Positions 16,880 through 26,165 of a stretch of DNA of 64,000 nt are shown in pieces. Position 1 is the stretch's first letter; every line of letters begins with the position of its first letter. The notes beneath the pieces were generated by a model. The model did not search any database. It was not told the DNA's origin and worked only from the letters and a program-made list of their open reading frames with translations. Source of the stretch: Photobacterium sp. Ph5 (GTDB lineage: Bacteria > Pseudomonadota > Gammaproteobacteria > Enterobacterales > Vibrionaceae); NCBI RefSeq assembly GCF_022129445.1, contig NZ_JADQAQ010000022.1, positions 1 to 64,000 on the forward strand. Reading direction: 5' to 3'. The position numbers were made by a program, and so were the translations under genes.

Positions 16880-18193
16880 ATGCGCTCTTTAAATCAAATT
16901 TTTATTACATGTCTTTTAGTGATTAGCATGCCAAGCTTAGCAGCAAGCACCGCTACCCCCCCTATTAAAACCTTCAAGCAACTTGCTCAAGTTCAACAGA
17001 CAAAGCAAGCGATACAAATTATTGATTGCCGAGATAGCAATTACTTCAACGGTTGGCCTAAGGAAAATGCAACCCGAGGTGGTCATATTCCTAATGCCGT
17101 CAATATTGATAGCCAATGGCTCACACAGCTAACACCAAACCAACTAGCTAACTTTCTCAAAGAACGTCAGCTATCTTCGACAGTGCCTACCGTTTTGTAT
17201 GGTGATAAGTCATCAACAATCGCAATGAGTGAAGCCCTCAAACAGCAAGGCTTTAGCGCCATATTTACTATTACTCAACCTGTTACTGACTATGCTGGAA
17301 AACTTAAAACACTTAAAAACTTTAAACACTTAATACCAGCACAATGGTTAAATCAGTTAATAAACAACCAACAACCATTGTATGCACCACAGCACGGCTA
17401 CAAACTGGTTGAAGTTGAATGGGGTCCACCATCAACTTATTTACTTTCACACATTCCAGGATCTTTGTACGTCAATACCAATGATATTGAAAGTAAGCCT
17501 TGGTGGAATAAAGTCAGTGATAATGATCTTAAAAAAGTCATTACAAATTTAGGTATTCGTTATAACACCACTGTTATTGTTTATGCCCGAAATAATATGT
17601 CAGCAGCACGCTTTGCAAACTTCCTAATGTATGCTGGCGTTGAAGATGTACGACTACTCAACGGCGGTTGGAACGCATGGATAAATGCAAATTACCCAAC
17701 TCAAGCTTTCATTAATGAAAACCATGATGATGTGAGTTTTGGTAAAACCATGCCAGCTAATCCGCAATATTTAACGGATCTCCAGCAAGCAAAAACATTA
17801 CTACAGCAACCTCAAGACACCCATTCCCTTGTTAGTATTCGTACATGGAGAGAATATATTGGGCAGACCAGTGGGTATGACTACATAAAACCTAAAGGTC
17901 GTATCGAAGGCGCTAAATGGGGACACGCTGGTAGTGACTCTTACCATATGCAAGATTTTAATAACCCAGATGGAACAATGAAAAGCGGTACTCTTATCGC
18001 AAAACAATGGGCTACATGGGACATTAAACCTAATCAACACGTTGCTTTTTTCTGTGGTACAGGCTGGCGAGCTTCAGAAGCATTCTTCTATGCTTATGTC
18101 ATGGGATGGAAAAATATCAGTGTCTTTGATGGTGGTTGGTACCAATGGAGTGCAGATAAAAATAATCCTATCGCAGAAGGCGTTCCCAAATAA
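16880..18193 (+). CDS. exported triple-rhodanese sulfurtransferase
   Basis: I start at the ATG at 16880 (437 residues) because a Sec signal peptide begins there (MRSLNQIFITCLLVISMPSLAAS); an upstream extension of the frame to 16724 has no such logic. Three rhodanese-like repeats follow. Domain 1 (about 30-150) has LYGDKSS where the active-site Cys should be; domain 2 (about 165-290) has VYARNNMSAAR, also without Cys; domain 3 (about 310-430) has FCGTGWRAS with the Cys and the DGGWYQW end. Only the last domain should transfer sulfur. The location is periplasmic. It is related to the thiosulfate sulfurtransferase family but with an additional repeat; the substrate is unknown. Confidence 0.85.
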   Translation: MRSLNQIFITCLLVISMPSLAASTATPPIKTFKQLAQVQQTKQAIQIIDCRDSNYFNGWPKENATRGGHIPNAVNIDSQWLTQLTPNQLANFLKERQLSSTVPTVLYGDKSSTIAMSEALKQQGFSAIFTITQPVTDYAGKLKTLKNFKHLIPAQWLNQLINNQQPLYAPQHGYKLVEVEWGPPSTYLLSHIPGSLYVNTNDIESKPWWNKVSDNDLKKVITNLGIRYNTTVIVYARNNMSAARFANFLMYAGVEDVRLLNGGWNAWINANYPTQAFINENHDDVSFGKTMPANPQYLTDLQQAKTLLQQPQDTHSLVSIRTWREYIGQTSGYDYIKPKGRIEGAKWGHAGSDSYHMQDFNNPDGTMKSGTLIAKQWATWDIKPNQHVAFFCGTGWRASEAFFYAYVMGWKNISVFDGGWYQWSADKNNPIAEGVPK

Positions 18194-18210
18194 CGCAATC
18201 TATCCTATTA

Positions 18211-18233
18211 AACGGCAGCCCTTAGCTGCCGTT
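18211..18233 (+). terminator. terminator after the rhodanese gene
   Basis: AACGGCAGC-CCTTA-GCTGCCGTT, a 9-bp perfect stem followed by TACTTATC, 17 nt after the stop. Confidence 0.8.
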
Positions 18234-18404
18234 TACTTATCAAGCGAAAAAACCTCCACCTGATAATCTAAATTGACTTAAATAACAACACACTAATATT
18301 CCCCTGACCAACACATGACCATATCCTAACAGTCACACCGTTGAACAACATCTAGCCACCCATTACTCTTTGGCTCATAAAGTAACCTAAGTTGTGAAGG
18401 CTAT

Positions 18405-18626
18405 ATGTCAATGTTTACTATCTCTCCCGTATATTTAGTGAGTAACAATGCTAAAAAAATGCGTTATGCACAAGCCGAAACACCACTGACTCAACCTCAT
18501 GTTAATCAAAATAATAACTTAGAGAAAAAAGCCGCGACGGTAATAACTTTCACTGGTTACGATTACCGTGGAGAGGTACAGCCTAAAGTATCAACTAAAG
18601 GCCGTACAATTAACATTAGCGTTTGA
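18405..18626 (+). CDS. small hypothetical protein
   Basis: A 73-residue protein with a polar, Asn/Gln-rich middle (TQPHVNQNNNLEKKAATVITFTGYDYRGEV) and a basic end. No signal peptide or membrane segment. GAAGG lies 7 nt before the ATG, and about 170 nt of spacer with the preceding terminator separates it from the rhodanese gene, so it would be its own unit. Its last 11 bases overlap the 3' end of the convergent peptidase gene. I do not recognise it; codon usage looks coding but proof would need homologues. Confidence 0.45.
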   Translation: MSMFTISPVYLVSNNAKKMRYAQAETPLTQPHVNQNNNLEKKAATVITFTGYDYRGEVQPKVSTKGRTINISV

Positions 18627-19536
18627 CACAAATATCTGAACGTAAAGGGACTTGCTCGATCTGCGACATAACCTTACTAGGATTCACCTGATACGCTTTA
18701 CTTATCGAAGACACACCCAACTTATGTTTCAGGTAATTGGTATAATCATTAAACTTATACTGGCTGTACGCTTTTGGATACATGCGACTACAACTGTTAT
18801 ACCACTCAACATAACGCTTAAAGAATAACGTGGCTTGCTGCGCTGTCATTTTTGACATCATAACTGCCATATCTTTAGATAATTGGAAATGCTGATAATC
18901 AATTGGTGAATTCCAAAAACCGCCCCAATATAAAAAGCCATTACGCGCAAAAATATCGACGACAGTTTCAGCCATCCCTTTCCTATCCGGCTTACCATAA
19001 CGATAGATTTCCCGATTGGCATATTTCGTTCCTTCTACAGGACTATATTTTGCCTGACCTGCACGAGCAAAAGTTACAAATGGATTTTGTACCGGATTTA
19101 AATCAATCGCCGCACCATAAGCATGTAGCGATAAACTACTAGTACCTTCAACTGGGCGATAGTTAAAAGCAGAGGTATTGTTATCTGTCATCGATGTCGT
19201 ATCATCACCGCGATATTTTTCAATAGGCACCGCTTTATGGATCGGAAAACCTTGTTGATATAAATCATCGAAAATTTTCCCAACATAAGGTGCAACCGCA
19301 TCCATCACAATAATTTGACCATTTGTATGAATACGATTAGAAAAATCACGATATTTAAACGTCACTTTTTTCAATCGTTGGCACTGTACTGGTGCCGAGC
19401 TCGACATCACGCCAACTTGTGACATTGCCTGACATTCAATTGCCGTTATCGGTGAAACAGTTGCAGCCAACGAGCTTCCACTCAAACAGCTAAAACCAAT
19501 CACTAGTCCTAACGTAATAAATTGTTTATTCATCAT
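18616..19536 (-). CDS. exported M15-type peptidase (extensin-like)
   Basis: The 306-residue protein has a Sec signal (LGLVIGFSCLSGSSLAA). The central domain has SLHAYGAAIDLNP (about residues 137-149, His and Asp zinc ligands) and a later DYQHFQLS (His ligand), the pattern of M15-family LAS metallopeptidases, which cut peptide bonds in peptidoglycan stem peptides. A DUF882/extensin-type relation is also possible. CQAMSQVGVM...PVQCQRL could form a disulfide. The location is periplasmic and the likely role is cell-wall turnover. It overlaps the convergent small ORF by 11 nt and is followed closely upstream by the S4 protein gene on the same strand. Confidence 0.83.
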   Translation of the reverse strand: MMNKQFITLGLVIGFSCLSGSSLAATVSPITAIECQAMSQVGVMSSSAPVQCQRLKKVTFKYRDFSNRIHTNGQIIVMDAVAPYVGKIFDDLYQQGFPIHKAVPIEKYRGDDTTSMTDNNTSAFNYRPVEGTSSLSLHAYGAAIDLNPVQNPFVTFARAGQAKYSPVEGTKYANREIYRYGKPDRKGMAETVVDIFARNGFLYWGGFWNSPIDYQHFQLSKDMAVMMSKMTAQQATLFFKRYVEWYNSCSRMYPKAYSQYKFNDYTNYLKHKLGVSSISKAYQVNPSKVMSQIEQVPLRSDICVKR

Positions 19537-19602
19537 CCCTTCTCATTAATCAGGCAATAAAAAGACGCGTCATTGCGCGCCTTGTTTATCAATACCGTAA
19601 TA

Positions 19603-20043
19603 TTAAAAACTAATAGGCTTACGACCTGTTGCTGTATCTGGTTTTACATCAGCAGCTTTATTCGCCGCCTTTTTAGTTACAGAGCGATTACCAGCAACAT
19701 TGGCTTTTGGAGCACTCTTCTTATCTGCAGACTTATTTGCTTTTTTAGGCATAGCTTTCGGAGATGATTTCAGCTCTTCAGCACGAGTCACTTTTTCTTG
19801 TACTGGTTGGTCACACAATACAACATAAAACTCACCATTAAACTCAATCACATCACCGTCATACATCTTGCAACGTTTACGTAATTCAAGCTCACCGTTT
19901 ACTGCAACATAGCCTTCAGAAATGGCATATTTTGCTTCACCGCCACCACTTACTACATTGGCTATCTTTAGTACTTTATATAATTCTATCGGTTGAGTTG
20001 AAACTTCAACACCAATTGCTTCAACTTCAATTTCTTCAGACAT
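19603..20043 (-). CDS. S4-domain RNA-binding protein with basic tail (YbcJ-like)
   Basis: A 146-residue protein. Residues about 15-80 match the small YbcJ-type S4 domain: LYKVLKIANVVSGGGEAKYAISEGYVAVNGELELRKRCKMYDGDVIEFNG. E. coli YbcJ ends shortly after this; here a low-complexity tail (about 85-140) of Lys, Ala, Ser and Pro follows, in the style of disordered nucleic-acid-binding tails. It probably binds structured RNA such as rRNA in the cytosol. It sits next to, and divergent from, the EF-G paralogue gene. The gene has a spacer of 66 nt before the peptidase gene downstream. Confidence 0.82.
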   Translation of the reverse strand: MSEEIEVEAIGVEVSTQPIELYKVLKIANVVSGGGEAKYAISEGYVAVNGELELRKRCKMYDGDVIEFNGEFYVVLCDQPVQEKVTRAEELKSSPKAMPKKANKSADKKSAPKANVAGNRSVTKKAANKAADVKPDTATGRKPISF

Positions 20044-20459
20044 GTCGATAACTCAAATAAGAGAATAAAAAGGAATATATTTCTAATTCTACCTCACATT
20101 ACAATATGAAGGAAAAAAATGAACAAATAGAATAGCATTTTGTAAAAAATCGATAAAAATCATTGATAGTAAACAGCTAAATGTTCACAGAACCTGAAAC
20201 TAAACAGAATAAAGAATACAGTTCTCATCCCCAGAAACATGACAAAAATATAACTTTAGCAACTTACAATTCCTAAAAACCTCGACTAACCTTGTTTTCT
20301 ATAGCTTGATTTGCTGTGTAAATGGGCAAGATGCCTAATTGCTAGTGTAAAAAGCAAGCGAATGACGATTAAATTACGCATAGCTATGTTCTGATTGACA
20401 TAAGTAGTGCTATAATCCGCCACCTCACATGTGACAGTAATTGTTTATAGAGAAAAACA
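20044..20459. other. divergent intergenic region, 416 bp
   Basis: AT-rich spacer between the S4 gene and the EF-G gene. It holds the EF-G promoter at 20408-20416; the leftward promoter is not obvious. No gene or RNA fold seen. Confidence 0.5.
20408..20416 (+). promoter_or_regulatory. extended -10 promoter of the EF-G gene
   Basis: TGCTATAAT, a perfect extended -10 (TGnTATAAT), lies 43 nt before the ATG, followed by a short GC-containing segment. A TTGACA at 20395 stands only 10 nt upstream, too near to be a standard -35, so the extended -10 probably does the work. Confidence 0.65.
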
Positions 20460-22547
20460 ATGACAGATTTATCTAAATACAGAAACATTGGTATTTTCGC
20501 CCACGTTGATGCGGGTAAAACTACTACTACAGAGCGTATCCTTAAGCTTACTGGTAAAATCCACAAGATCGGTGATACTCACGACGGTTCAACTACAACT
20601 GACTTCATGGAGCAGGAAGCTGAGCGTGGTATTACAATCCAGTCTGCAGCAGTTAGCTGTTTCTGGAAAGACCACCGTCTAAACGTTATCGATACTCCTG
20701 GACACGTTGACTTCACAGTTGAAGTTTACCGTTCTCTTAAAGTACTTGATGGTGGTATCGGTGTATTCTGTGGTTCTGGTGGTGTTGAGCCTCAGTCAGA
20801 AACTAACTGGCGTTACGCTAACGAATCAGAAGTATCTCGTCTGATCTTCGTTAACAAACTAGACCGTATGGGTGCAGACTTCTACCGCGTTGTTGACCAA
20901 GTTAAGAACGTACTAGGTGCTACTCCTCTAGTTATGACTCTACCAATCGGCCGCGAAGAAGACTTCGTTGGTGTTGTAGACGTTCTAACTCGTCAAGCTT
21001 TCGTATGGGATGACACAGGTCTTCCAGAAAACTACGAAATCCAAGACATCCCAGCTGATATGGTTGACGATGTTGAAGCTTACCGTGAAGAGCTTGTTGA
21101 AACTGCTGTAGAGCAAGACGACGACCTAATGGAAGCTTACATGGATGGCCAAGAGCCAACTATCGAAGAGCTTAAGCGTTGTATCCGTAAAGGTACACGT
21201 GACCTAGCATTCTTCCCAACTTTCTGTGGTTCTGCATACAAGAACAAGGGTGTTCAAAACATTCTTGACGCTGTTGTAGATTACCTACCAGCACCTGACG
21301 AAGTTGATCCACAGCCTCTAACTGATCCAGAAACTGGTGAAGAGACTGGCGAAGTAGCAACTGTATCTGCTGACGAACCATTCCGCGCACTTGCGTTTAA
21401 GATCATGGACGACCGTTTCGGCGCCCTAACTTTCGTACGTATCTACTCTGGTAAGCTAAACAAGGGTGACACTATCCTTAACTCAGCTACTGGTAAAACT
21501 GAGCGTATCGGCCGTATGGTTGAGATGCAAGCTGATGAGCGTAACGAACTAACATCTGCGCAAGCTGGTGATATCATCGCTATCGTTGGTATGAAGAACG
21601 TTCAAACTGGTCACACTCTTTGTGATGTTAAGCACGAGTGTACTCTTGAGCCAATGATCTTCCCAACTCCAGTAATCTCAATCGCTGTAACTCCTAAGGA
21701 CAAAGGCGGTTCTGAGAAAATGGGTATCGCGATCGGTAAAATGGTTGCAGAAGATCCATCTTTCCAAGTTGAAACTGACGAAGAAACTGGCGAAACAATC
21801 CTTAAAGGTATGGGTGAGCTTCACCTAGACATTAAGGTTGATATCCTTAAGCGTACTTACGGTGTAGACCTAATCGTTGGTCAACCTCAGGTTGCTTACC
21901 GCGAAACTATCACTAAGCCTGTTGAAGATAGCTACACGCATAAGAAACAGTCTGGTGGTTCAGGTCAGTTCGGTAAGATCGACTACCGTATCAAGCCTGG
22001 CGAGCAAGGTTCTGGCTTCACATTCTCATCAACAGTTGTTGGTGGTAACGTGCCTAAAGAATTCTGGCCTGCAGTAGAAAAAGGCTTCGCTGTAATGATG
22101 GACAACGGTGTTCTAGCTGGCTTCCCAACGCTAGACGTTGAAGTTGAGCTATTCGACGGTGGCTTCCACGCAGTTGACTCATCAGCAATCGCTTTCGAAA
22201 TCGCAGCGAAAGGTGCATTCCGTCAGTCTATGCCTAAAGCTGGTCCACAGCTTCTTGAGCCAATCATGCACGTTGACGTGTTCACTCCTGAAGATCACGT
22301 TGGTGATGTTATCGGTGACCTTAACCGTCGTCGTGGTATGATCAAAGATCAACAAGCTGGTGTTACTGGCGTACGTATCAAGGGTGATGTTCCACTTTCA
22401 GAAATGTTTGGTTACATCGGTACTCTACGTACAATGACTTCTGGTCGTGGTCAGTTCTCTATGGAGTTCGCACACTACGCACCATGTCCTGCAAACGTTG
22501 CTGAAAAAGTAATCGCTGAGCAGAAAGAAAAGAACGCTAAGAAGTAA
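20460..22547 (+). CDS. fusA: elongation factor G, second-paralogue type (EF-G 2)
   Basis: The 695-residue translational GTPase has G1 [11 protein letters not shown] (about 14-24), switch [20 protein letters not shown]3 DTPGH and G4 NKLD, then EF-G domains II-V. It moves tRNAs and mRNA on the ribosome after peptide-bond formation and helps recycle ribosomes. Compared with canonical EF-G, motifs deviate (SAAVSCFW for [25 protein letters not shown] for the usual V-W-RQ), and no rpsL/rpsG/tufA flank it, so I take it as the Vibrionaceae EF-G 2 paralogue. Codon usage is strongly biased (GGT, CGT, AAC, TAC), unlike its neighbours, so it should be highly expressed. It is monocistronic with its own terminator. 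Confidence 0.93.
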   Translation: MTDLSKYRNIGIFAHVDAGKTTTTERILKLTGKIHKIGDTHDGSTTTDFMEQEAERGITIQSAAVSCFWKDHRLNVIDTPGHVDFTVEVYRSLKVLDGGIGVFCGSGGVEPQSETNWRYANESEVSRLIFVNKLDRMGADFYRVVDQVKNVLGATPLVMTLPIGREEDFVGVVDVLTRQAFVWDDTGLPENYEIQDIPADMVDDVEAYREELVETAVEQDDDLMEAYMDGQEPTIEELKRCIRKGTRDLAFFPTFCGSAYKNKGVQNILDAVVDYLPAPDEVDPQPLTDPETGEETGEVATVSADEPFRALAFKIMDDRFGALTFVRIYSGKLNKGDTILNSATGKTERIGRMVEMQADERNELTSAQAGDIIAIVGMKNVQTGHTLCDVKHECTLEPMIFPTPVISIAVTPKDKGGSEKMGIAIGKMVAEDPSFQVETDEETGETILKGMGELHLDIKVDILKRTYGVDLIVGQPQVAYRETITKPVEDSYTHKKQSGGSGQFGKIDYRIKPGEQGSGFTFSSTVVGGNVPKEFWPAVEKGFAVMMDNGVLAGFPTLDVEVELFDGGFHAVDSSAIAFEIAAKGAFRQSMPKAGPQLLEPIMHVDVFTPEDHVGDVIGDLNRRRGMIKDQQAGVTGVRIKGDVPLSEMFGYIGTLRTMTSGRGQFSMEFAHYAPCPANVAEKVIAEQKEKNAKK

Positions 22548-22574
22548 TATTTAATTACTCTAAGTAATCTTTTT

Positions 22575-22601
22575 AACCCCGAGGGCTTTGCTCTCGGGGT
22601 T
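22575..22601 (+). terminator. terminator of the EF-G gene
   Basis: AACCCCGAGGGC-TTT-GCTCTCGGGGTT, a GC-rich stem closed by a T-run (ATTTTTTAT), about 27 nt after the stop. Confidence 0.93.
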
Positions 22602-22729
22602 ATTTTTTATCTGATAAAATCCATTCCTCATTCCATGATTCCCCTATCATTTCATCTTTTCTAATCTTCAAACTTGATCATCTTGTACATCCAGCTCTAA
22701 TTATCTGGCAATAAGAACAATAAATCATA

Positions 22730-22957
22730 TTGAAAAAACAAAAACATAGTGACTTTATCTTGATTGAAATAGCTGTTGCTCTTCTCGACATTATTGCGCC
22801 AAAGTTAAGCAATATTTCCAGCAGTACTTAACCGTATTGCCGCTAGTATTAAATCAGTACTATCGTTAATACTAAAGCCATCACGAAGCAGTATCTAATA
22901 TTAGAGAAAACTATCACAACCAATTTAGCCACTATTGATACTTGGTATAAATACTAA
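22730..22957 (+). pseudogene. remnant of a type IV / MSHA-like pilin gene
   Basis: From a TTG at 22730 the frame reads KKQKHSDFILIEIAVALL then DIIAPKLSNISSS and stops at 22831. This follows the prepilin N-terminus K-x-x-GFTLIELVVVIVILG...APKFLNIS with a shortened hydrophobic stretch. In other frames downstream, fragments such as IAASIKSVLSL and STIVNTKAITK recall the next helix of MSHA-type pilins (…IKSA…VYSKAI…). Stops and frame changes make a working product impossible. The surrounding spacer (22602-23028) has no intact gene. The call is by visual resemblance and is moderate. Confidence 0.5.
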
Positions 22958-22984
22958 GTGCGACTAAACCATTTTGCAGATAAT

Positions 22985-23007
22985 AAAAAGGGACGATATT
23001 CGTCCCT
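22985..23007 (-). terminator. terminator of torS
   Basis: On the minus strand AGGGACG-AATAT-CGTCCCT is followed by TTTTTATTA, 22 nt after the torS stop. Confidence 0.85.
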
Positions 23008-23028
23008 CTCACATCTTAATAGCTTGGC

Positions 23029-25944
23029 TTATTCACTGATAAACGTGGTTTCTAATATCGCGACAGATTGATCAAATATTATTCGTAGCAAACTTGGATC
23101 TAAACCATTAATAGAGCCTTCTTTCGCATTTTTTTCAAACTCAGAGCAGATATGATGTAGTTGCATTAACCCCATAGTGCCAGCCGCACCTTTCAATGTA
23201 TGCGCTTGTTTAGCAACTTCTGATAAATTCTCATCATCAATAGCCTGATGCAGTTTTGATAAGGTTAAACTTGATGATTCTCCAAATAAGTGAATAAGTT
23301 GCTTCACCTGCGCTTCCCCCAACACTTGGAGATCACTACCTAATACAGATTCTTTTAACAGTGGAATCGCACTCTCTGTTTGCTGAACTTCCACTATTTC
23401 TTCTCCAATACCTTTTTCTATAATCACGCGCTTCTCACCTTTTAAGATACTGCTCATCGTATCAATCAACTGCTTTTCAACTAACGGTTTAGGTAAGAAT
23501 CCAGCAAAACCAGCATTTAAATATAATTCTACTTCTTCTCGAAAAACATGAGCTGAAAATGCAACCATAGGCGTCGGCTCTTCCCATGCTTCATGATTAT
23601 TATCTTCTAAACGACGTAAACGACTGAGTAACTTAACACCATCAGTATCGGGTAAGTTGATATCTAATAACGCGATATCAAAACGTTGATTTTTGTATAT
23701 TTCTTCAGCTTCAGCGCCATCTGCAGCCGTCACTACAGTATGACCTAAACGAGTTAAGAAACCTTCCGCGACCATACTGTTTACCGGATTATCTTCCACC
23801 AGCAAAATATGAGCAGATCGCATATTCACTCTTTCATCATCAGTTTCTAAATTCCCTTCTCCATGCTCAAGAGGTAGTGCAAACCAAAAGCAACTTCCTT
23901 CACCAACAACAGAGTCTAAACCTATTTCACCATCCATCGCCGCTACAATATGTTTACTAATTGCTAAGCCCAAACCTGTGCCTTCAATTGATTTTCGTCC
24001 TGCTTCAGCTTGCTGGAAAGCACTAAATAAAATATTTTGCTCTTCTTCATCAATACCAATTCCCGTATCTTTTACAGAGAACAATAGTTCATCTGGCATA
24101 TCTGGGTGAGGCTCAACAAAAATTGAAACTTTGCCCATATCAGTAAACTTAATCGCATTACCAACTAAATTCACCAATACTTGACGTATACGACTTTCAT
24201 CGCCAAACCATATACCTTCAACTTGTGGTGAAATATGACACTCAAGACCAATACGTTTAGCAAGCGCACGTCCTTCCAGCATATTTGACACATCAGCCAC
24301 CATCCGGGCAACAGAAAAGTTACTTGGTCTAATATCTAAATGCCCTGCTTCAATTTTCGAGTAATCCAAAATGTCATTTAAAATATCAAGTAGCGTTTCA
24401 CCACTGCGGTTTATCACATCAAGATAGCGTTTCTGCTGTGATGTTAATTGTGTATCCGCTAATAATGATGCCGTCCCTAAGACACCATTCATTGGTGTTC
24501 GAATTTCATGGCTCATGGTGGCAAGGAATGAAGACTTCGCGCGGTTTGCTTTTTCCGCTTCATCACGCGCTTTATAATGGTTATACACTTCTTCATTCAA
24601 GCGGCTGTTTATTTTCTCAAGCTCGCCAGTACGTTTAGCAACTAGTCGTTCAAGGCTAGCTTTGTGCTCTTGTAACTCCTGCCGAACTTTTGATTCTGCT
24701 TGCGCCAAGCGATAACGTTCATTAGCAGTATCACGAGCGACTAAAATAGCCCGCCCCATTTGCGCTAATTCATCATTCCCTTTAACGTTTATTTTGACCC
24801 CTAAGTCCCCTCGGGTTAACGCCGATAGTGCACGACTATATTCATTAATACGGCAAATAACCCGTGCATAAACAAATCGCCACATAATGAGCACTAACGC
24901 TAATAAACCAATCGCTGAGATCACAATTAACGTATTTCGGGCAAGTGTTAAAGTATGATCAACACGCTTAACCGCTTGCTGTGTATTGATATTTGCCACA
25001 TCAATAATGTCATCAACGGTATTATTTAATTGTTGGAATAACACCAAATTTTGTTGATCAAGGCGCTCTACATCTTGTTTTGCATATATAAGTTGCTCAA
25101 TAACCCCAAACAATAAACGGCCACGATTAAGCTGAGTAGTTAGCTCTACTAATTGTTCAGAACGGCTTGGATCTTCTACAGATTTAACACGCTGACTCAT
25201 GATTCCAACAGCATTGTTATAACGTTTTTTTAGCTCAACAAGGGATTTAATATCTACAATACGATTAGAATCATCAAGCATATTGATCACTTGTAACGAT
25301 AAGAAGCGAAGTTCAAATAAACGCTCAGATAAGTCCATATCCACTTCGACAAGACTATCTAGTGCTTTATAGACAGCAGGCTTATTATCTTCTGAAACTA
25401 AGTCGTAAATACGGGAAACATTAGCAACCGCAATAGTATTAGCGTTAGACACTTGAGACTGAGACAAGTTATCAATTTGATGGGTTGCTTTGGTCATCTC
25501 TGTCGTTAGCTTATCTAACTGGCTTTGAAGATCTATCTGGCGCCCTACCAATAAGCCTAACAATGCTAAGTTATCAACAATGCGCTTTACATCCTCTTCT
25601 AATTTCACCATTAACGGTTGATCAAAAGAATATTGCTCAAGTGAGTGTAAGCTTCGATTTAATGCCTCAATATGAATAGTTAGCGCACGCCCTTGTCGCA
25701 TACGTTCAGATTCAACTTTAGATTTTGCTAATACTTGTGCATTAAAAATAATACGAGAACTTAAATCCGATAATTGACGCGCTTCAGCTAACGCAGGCAC
25801 GGCAGAATTAATTACCGTACGCTCAGTTTTAGCCACTAATGAAAAACCCGCAACGCCAATCATTACAGCAATGATCATCAAGCCAGCCATTGCAGAAAAG
25901 GCTAATAGCAATTTCGTTCCGATACCTTTTAGGGTAAACGTCAT
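23029..25944 (-). CDS. torS: TorS, hybrid sensor histidine kinase for TMAO
   Basis: A 971-residue inner-membrane kinase. TM1 is at about 12-36, a large periplasmic helical sensor at about 37-330, TM2 at about 333-355, then HAMP. Next are HisKA with FLATMSHEIRTPMNG (phospho-His479), HATPase (NLVGNAIKFTD; GIGIDEEEQ; GTGLGLAISKHI), a receiver with LLDINLP (phospho-Asp761) and an HPt with AKQAHTLKGAAGT (His915). In E. coli TorS works with periplasmic TorT and passes phosphate to TorR to switch on torCAD when TMAO is present. torT lies divergently at 26166; torR is not in the window, so the response regulator must be elsewhere. Confidence 0.92.
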   Translation of the reverse strand: MTFTLKGIGTKLLLAFSAMAGLMIIAVMIGVAGFSLVAKTERTVINSAVPALAEARQLSDLSSRIIFNAQVLAKSKVESERMRQGRALTIHIEALNRSLHSLEQYSFDQPLMVKLEEDVKRIVDNLALLGLLVGRQIDLQSQLDKLTTEMTKATHQIDNLSQSQVSNANTIAVANVSRIYDLVSEDNKPAVYKALDSLVEVDMDLSERLFELRFLSLQVINMLDDSNRIVDIKSLVELKKRYNNAVGIMSQRVKSVEDPSRSEQLVELTTQLNRGRLLFGVIEQLIYAKQDVERLDQQNLVLFQQLNNTVDDIIDVANINTQQAVKRVDHTLTLARNTLIVISAIGLLALVLIMWRFVYARVICRINEYSRALSALTRGDLGVKINVKGNDELAQMGRAILVARDTANERYRLAQAESKVRQELQEHKASLERLVAKRTGELEKINSRLNEEVYNHYKARDEAEKANRAKSSFLATMSHEIRTPMNGVLGTASLLADTQLTSQQKRYLDVINRSGETLLDILNDILDYSKIEAGHLDIRPSNFSVARMVADVSNMLEGRALAKRIGLECHISPQVEGIWFGDESRIRQVLVNLVGNAIKFTDMGKVSIFVEPHPDMPDELLFSVKDTGIGIDEEEQNILFSAFQQAEAGRKSIEGTGLGLAISKHIVAAMDGEIGLDSVVGEGSCFWFALPLEHGEGNLETDDERVNMRSAHILLVEDNPVNSMVAEGFLTRLGHTVVTAADGAEAEEIYKNQRFDIALLDINLPDTDGVKLLSRLRRLEDNNHEAWEEPTPMVAFSAHVFREEVELYLNAGFAGFLPKPLVEKQLIDTMSSILKGEKRVIIEKGIGEEIVEVQQTESAIPLLKESVLGSDLQVLGEAQVKQLIHLFGESSSLTLSKLHQAIDDENLSEVAKQAHTLKGAAGTMGLMQLHHICSEFEKNAKEGSINGLDPSLLRIIFDQSVAILETTFISE

Positions 25945-25977
25945 AAATAATCTCTACATCAAAATGTTTGCAACCCA

Positions 25978-26055
25978 TATATACCCAAGTAACTTCAAAC
26001 GTAAAAGTAGCGTGTTGTGACTCAATTAAACATCTCAAAGTGACTTGGGTATATA
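25978..26055. repeat. inverted-repeat element between torS and torT
   Basis: The outer arms TATATACCCAAGT and ACTTGGGTATATA are perfect 13-bp inverted repeats, weakly extended inward (ACTTCAA / TCAAAGT-like), enclosing about 50 nt. The size and termini resemble a short non-coding palindromic or MITE-like element. It lies right upstream of torS and in the leader of torT. A similar CCCAAG-CCA-CTTGGG palindrome is at 35148. Confidence 0.6.
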
Positions 26056-26165
26056 ATATCGTATATCTGTCGTTGCTCAGTTATGCTCGCTATTTCACAC
26101 AAGGAAATAAAGCGGTACTATTTTGCCAGCGATACGGCTTTAAACCTAAAATAATGTTGGTAGAA

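Noticed and set aside
20395-20400. TTGACA as -35 box of the EF-G promoter
   Set aside because: Only 10 nt separate it from TATAAT; about 16-18 are needed. The TGCTATAAT extended -10 explains the promoter better.
25968-26165. TorT starting at 25968
   Set aside because: This would translate through the inverted-repeat element and place about 66 residues before a clear signal peptide.
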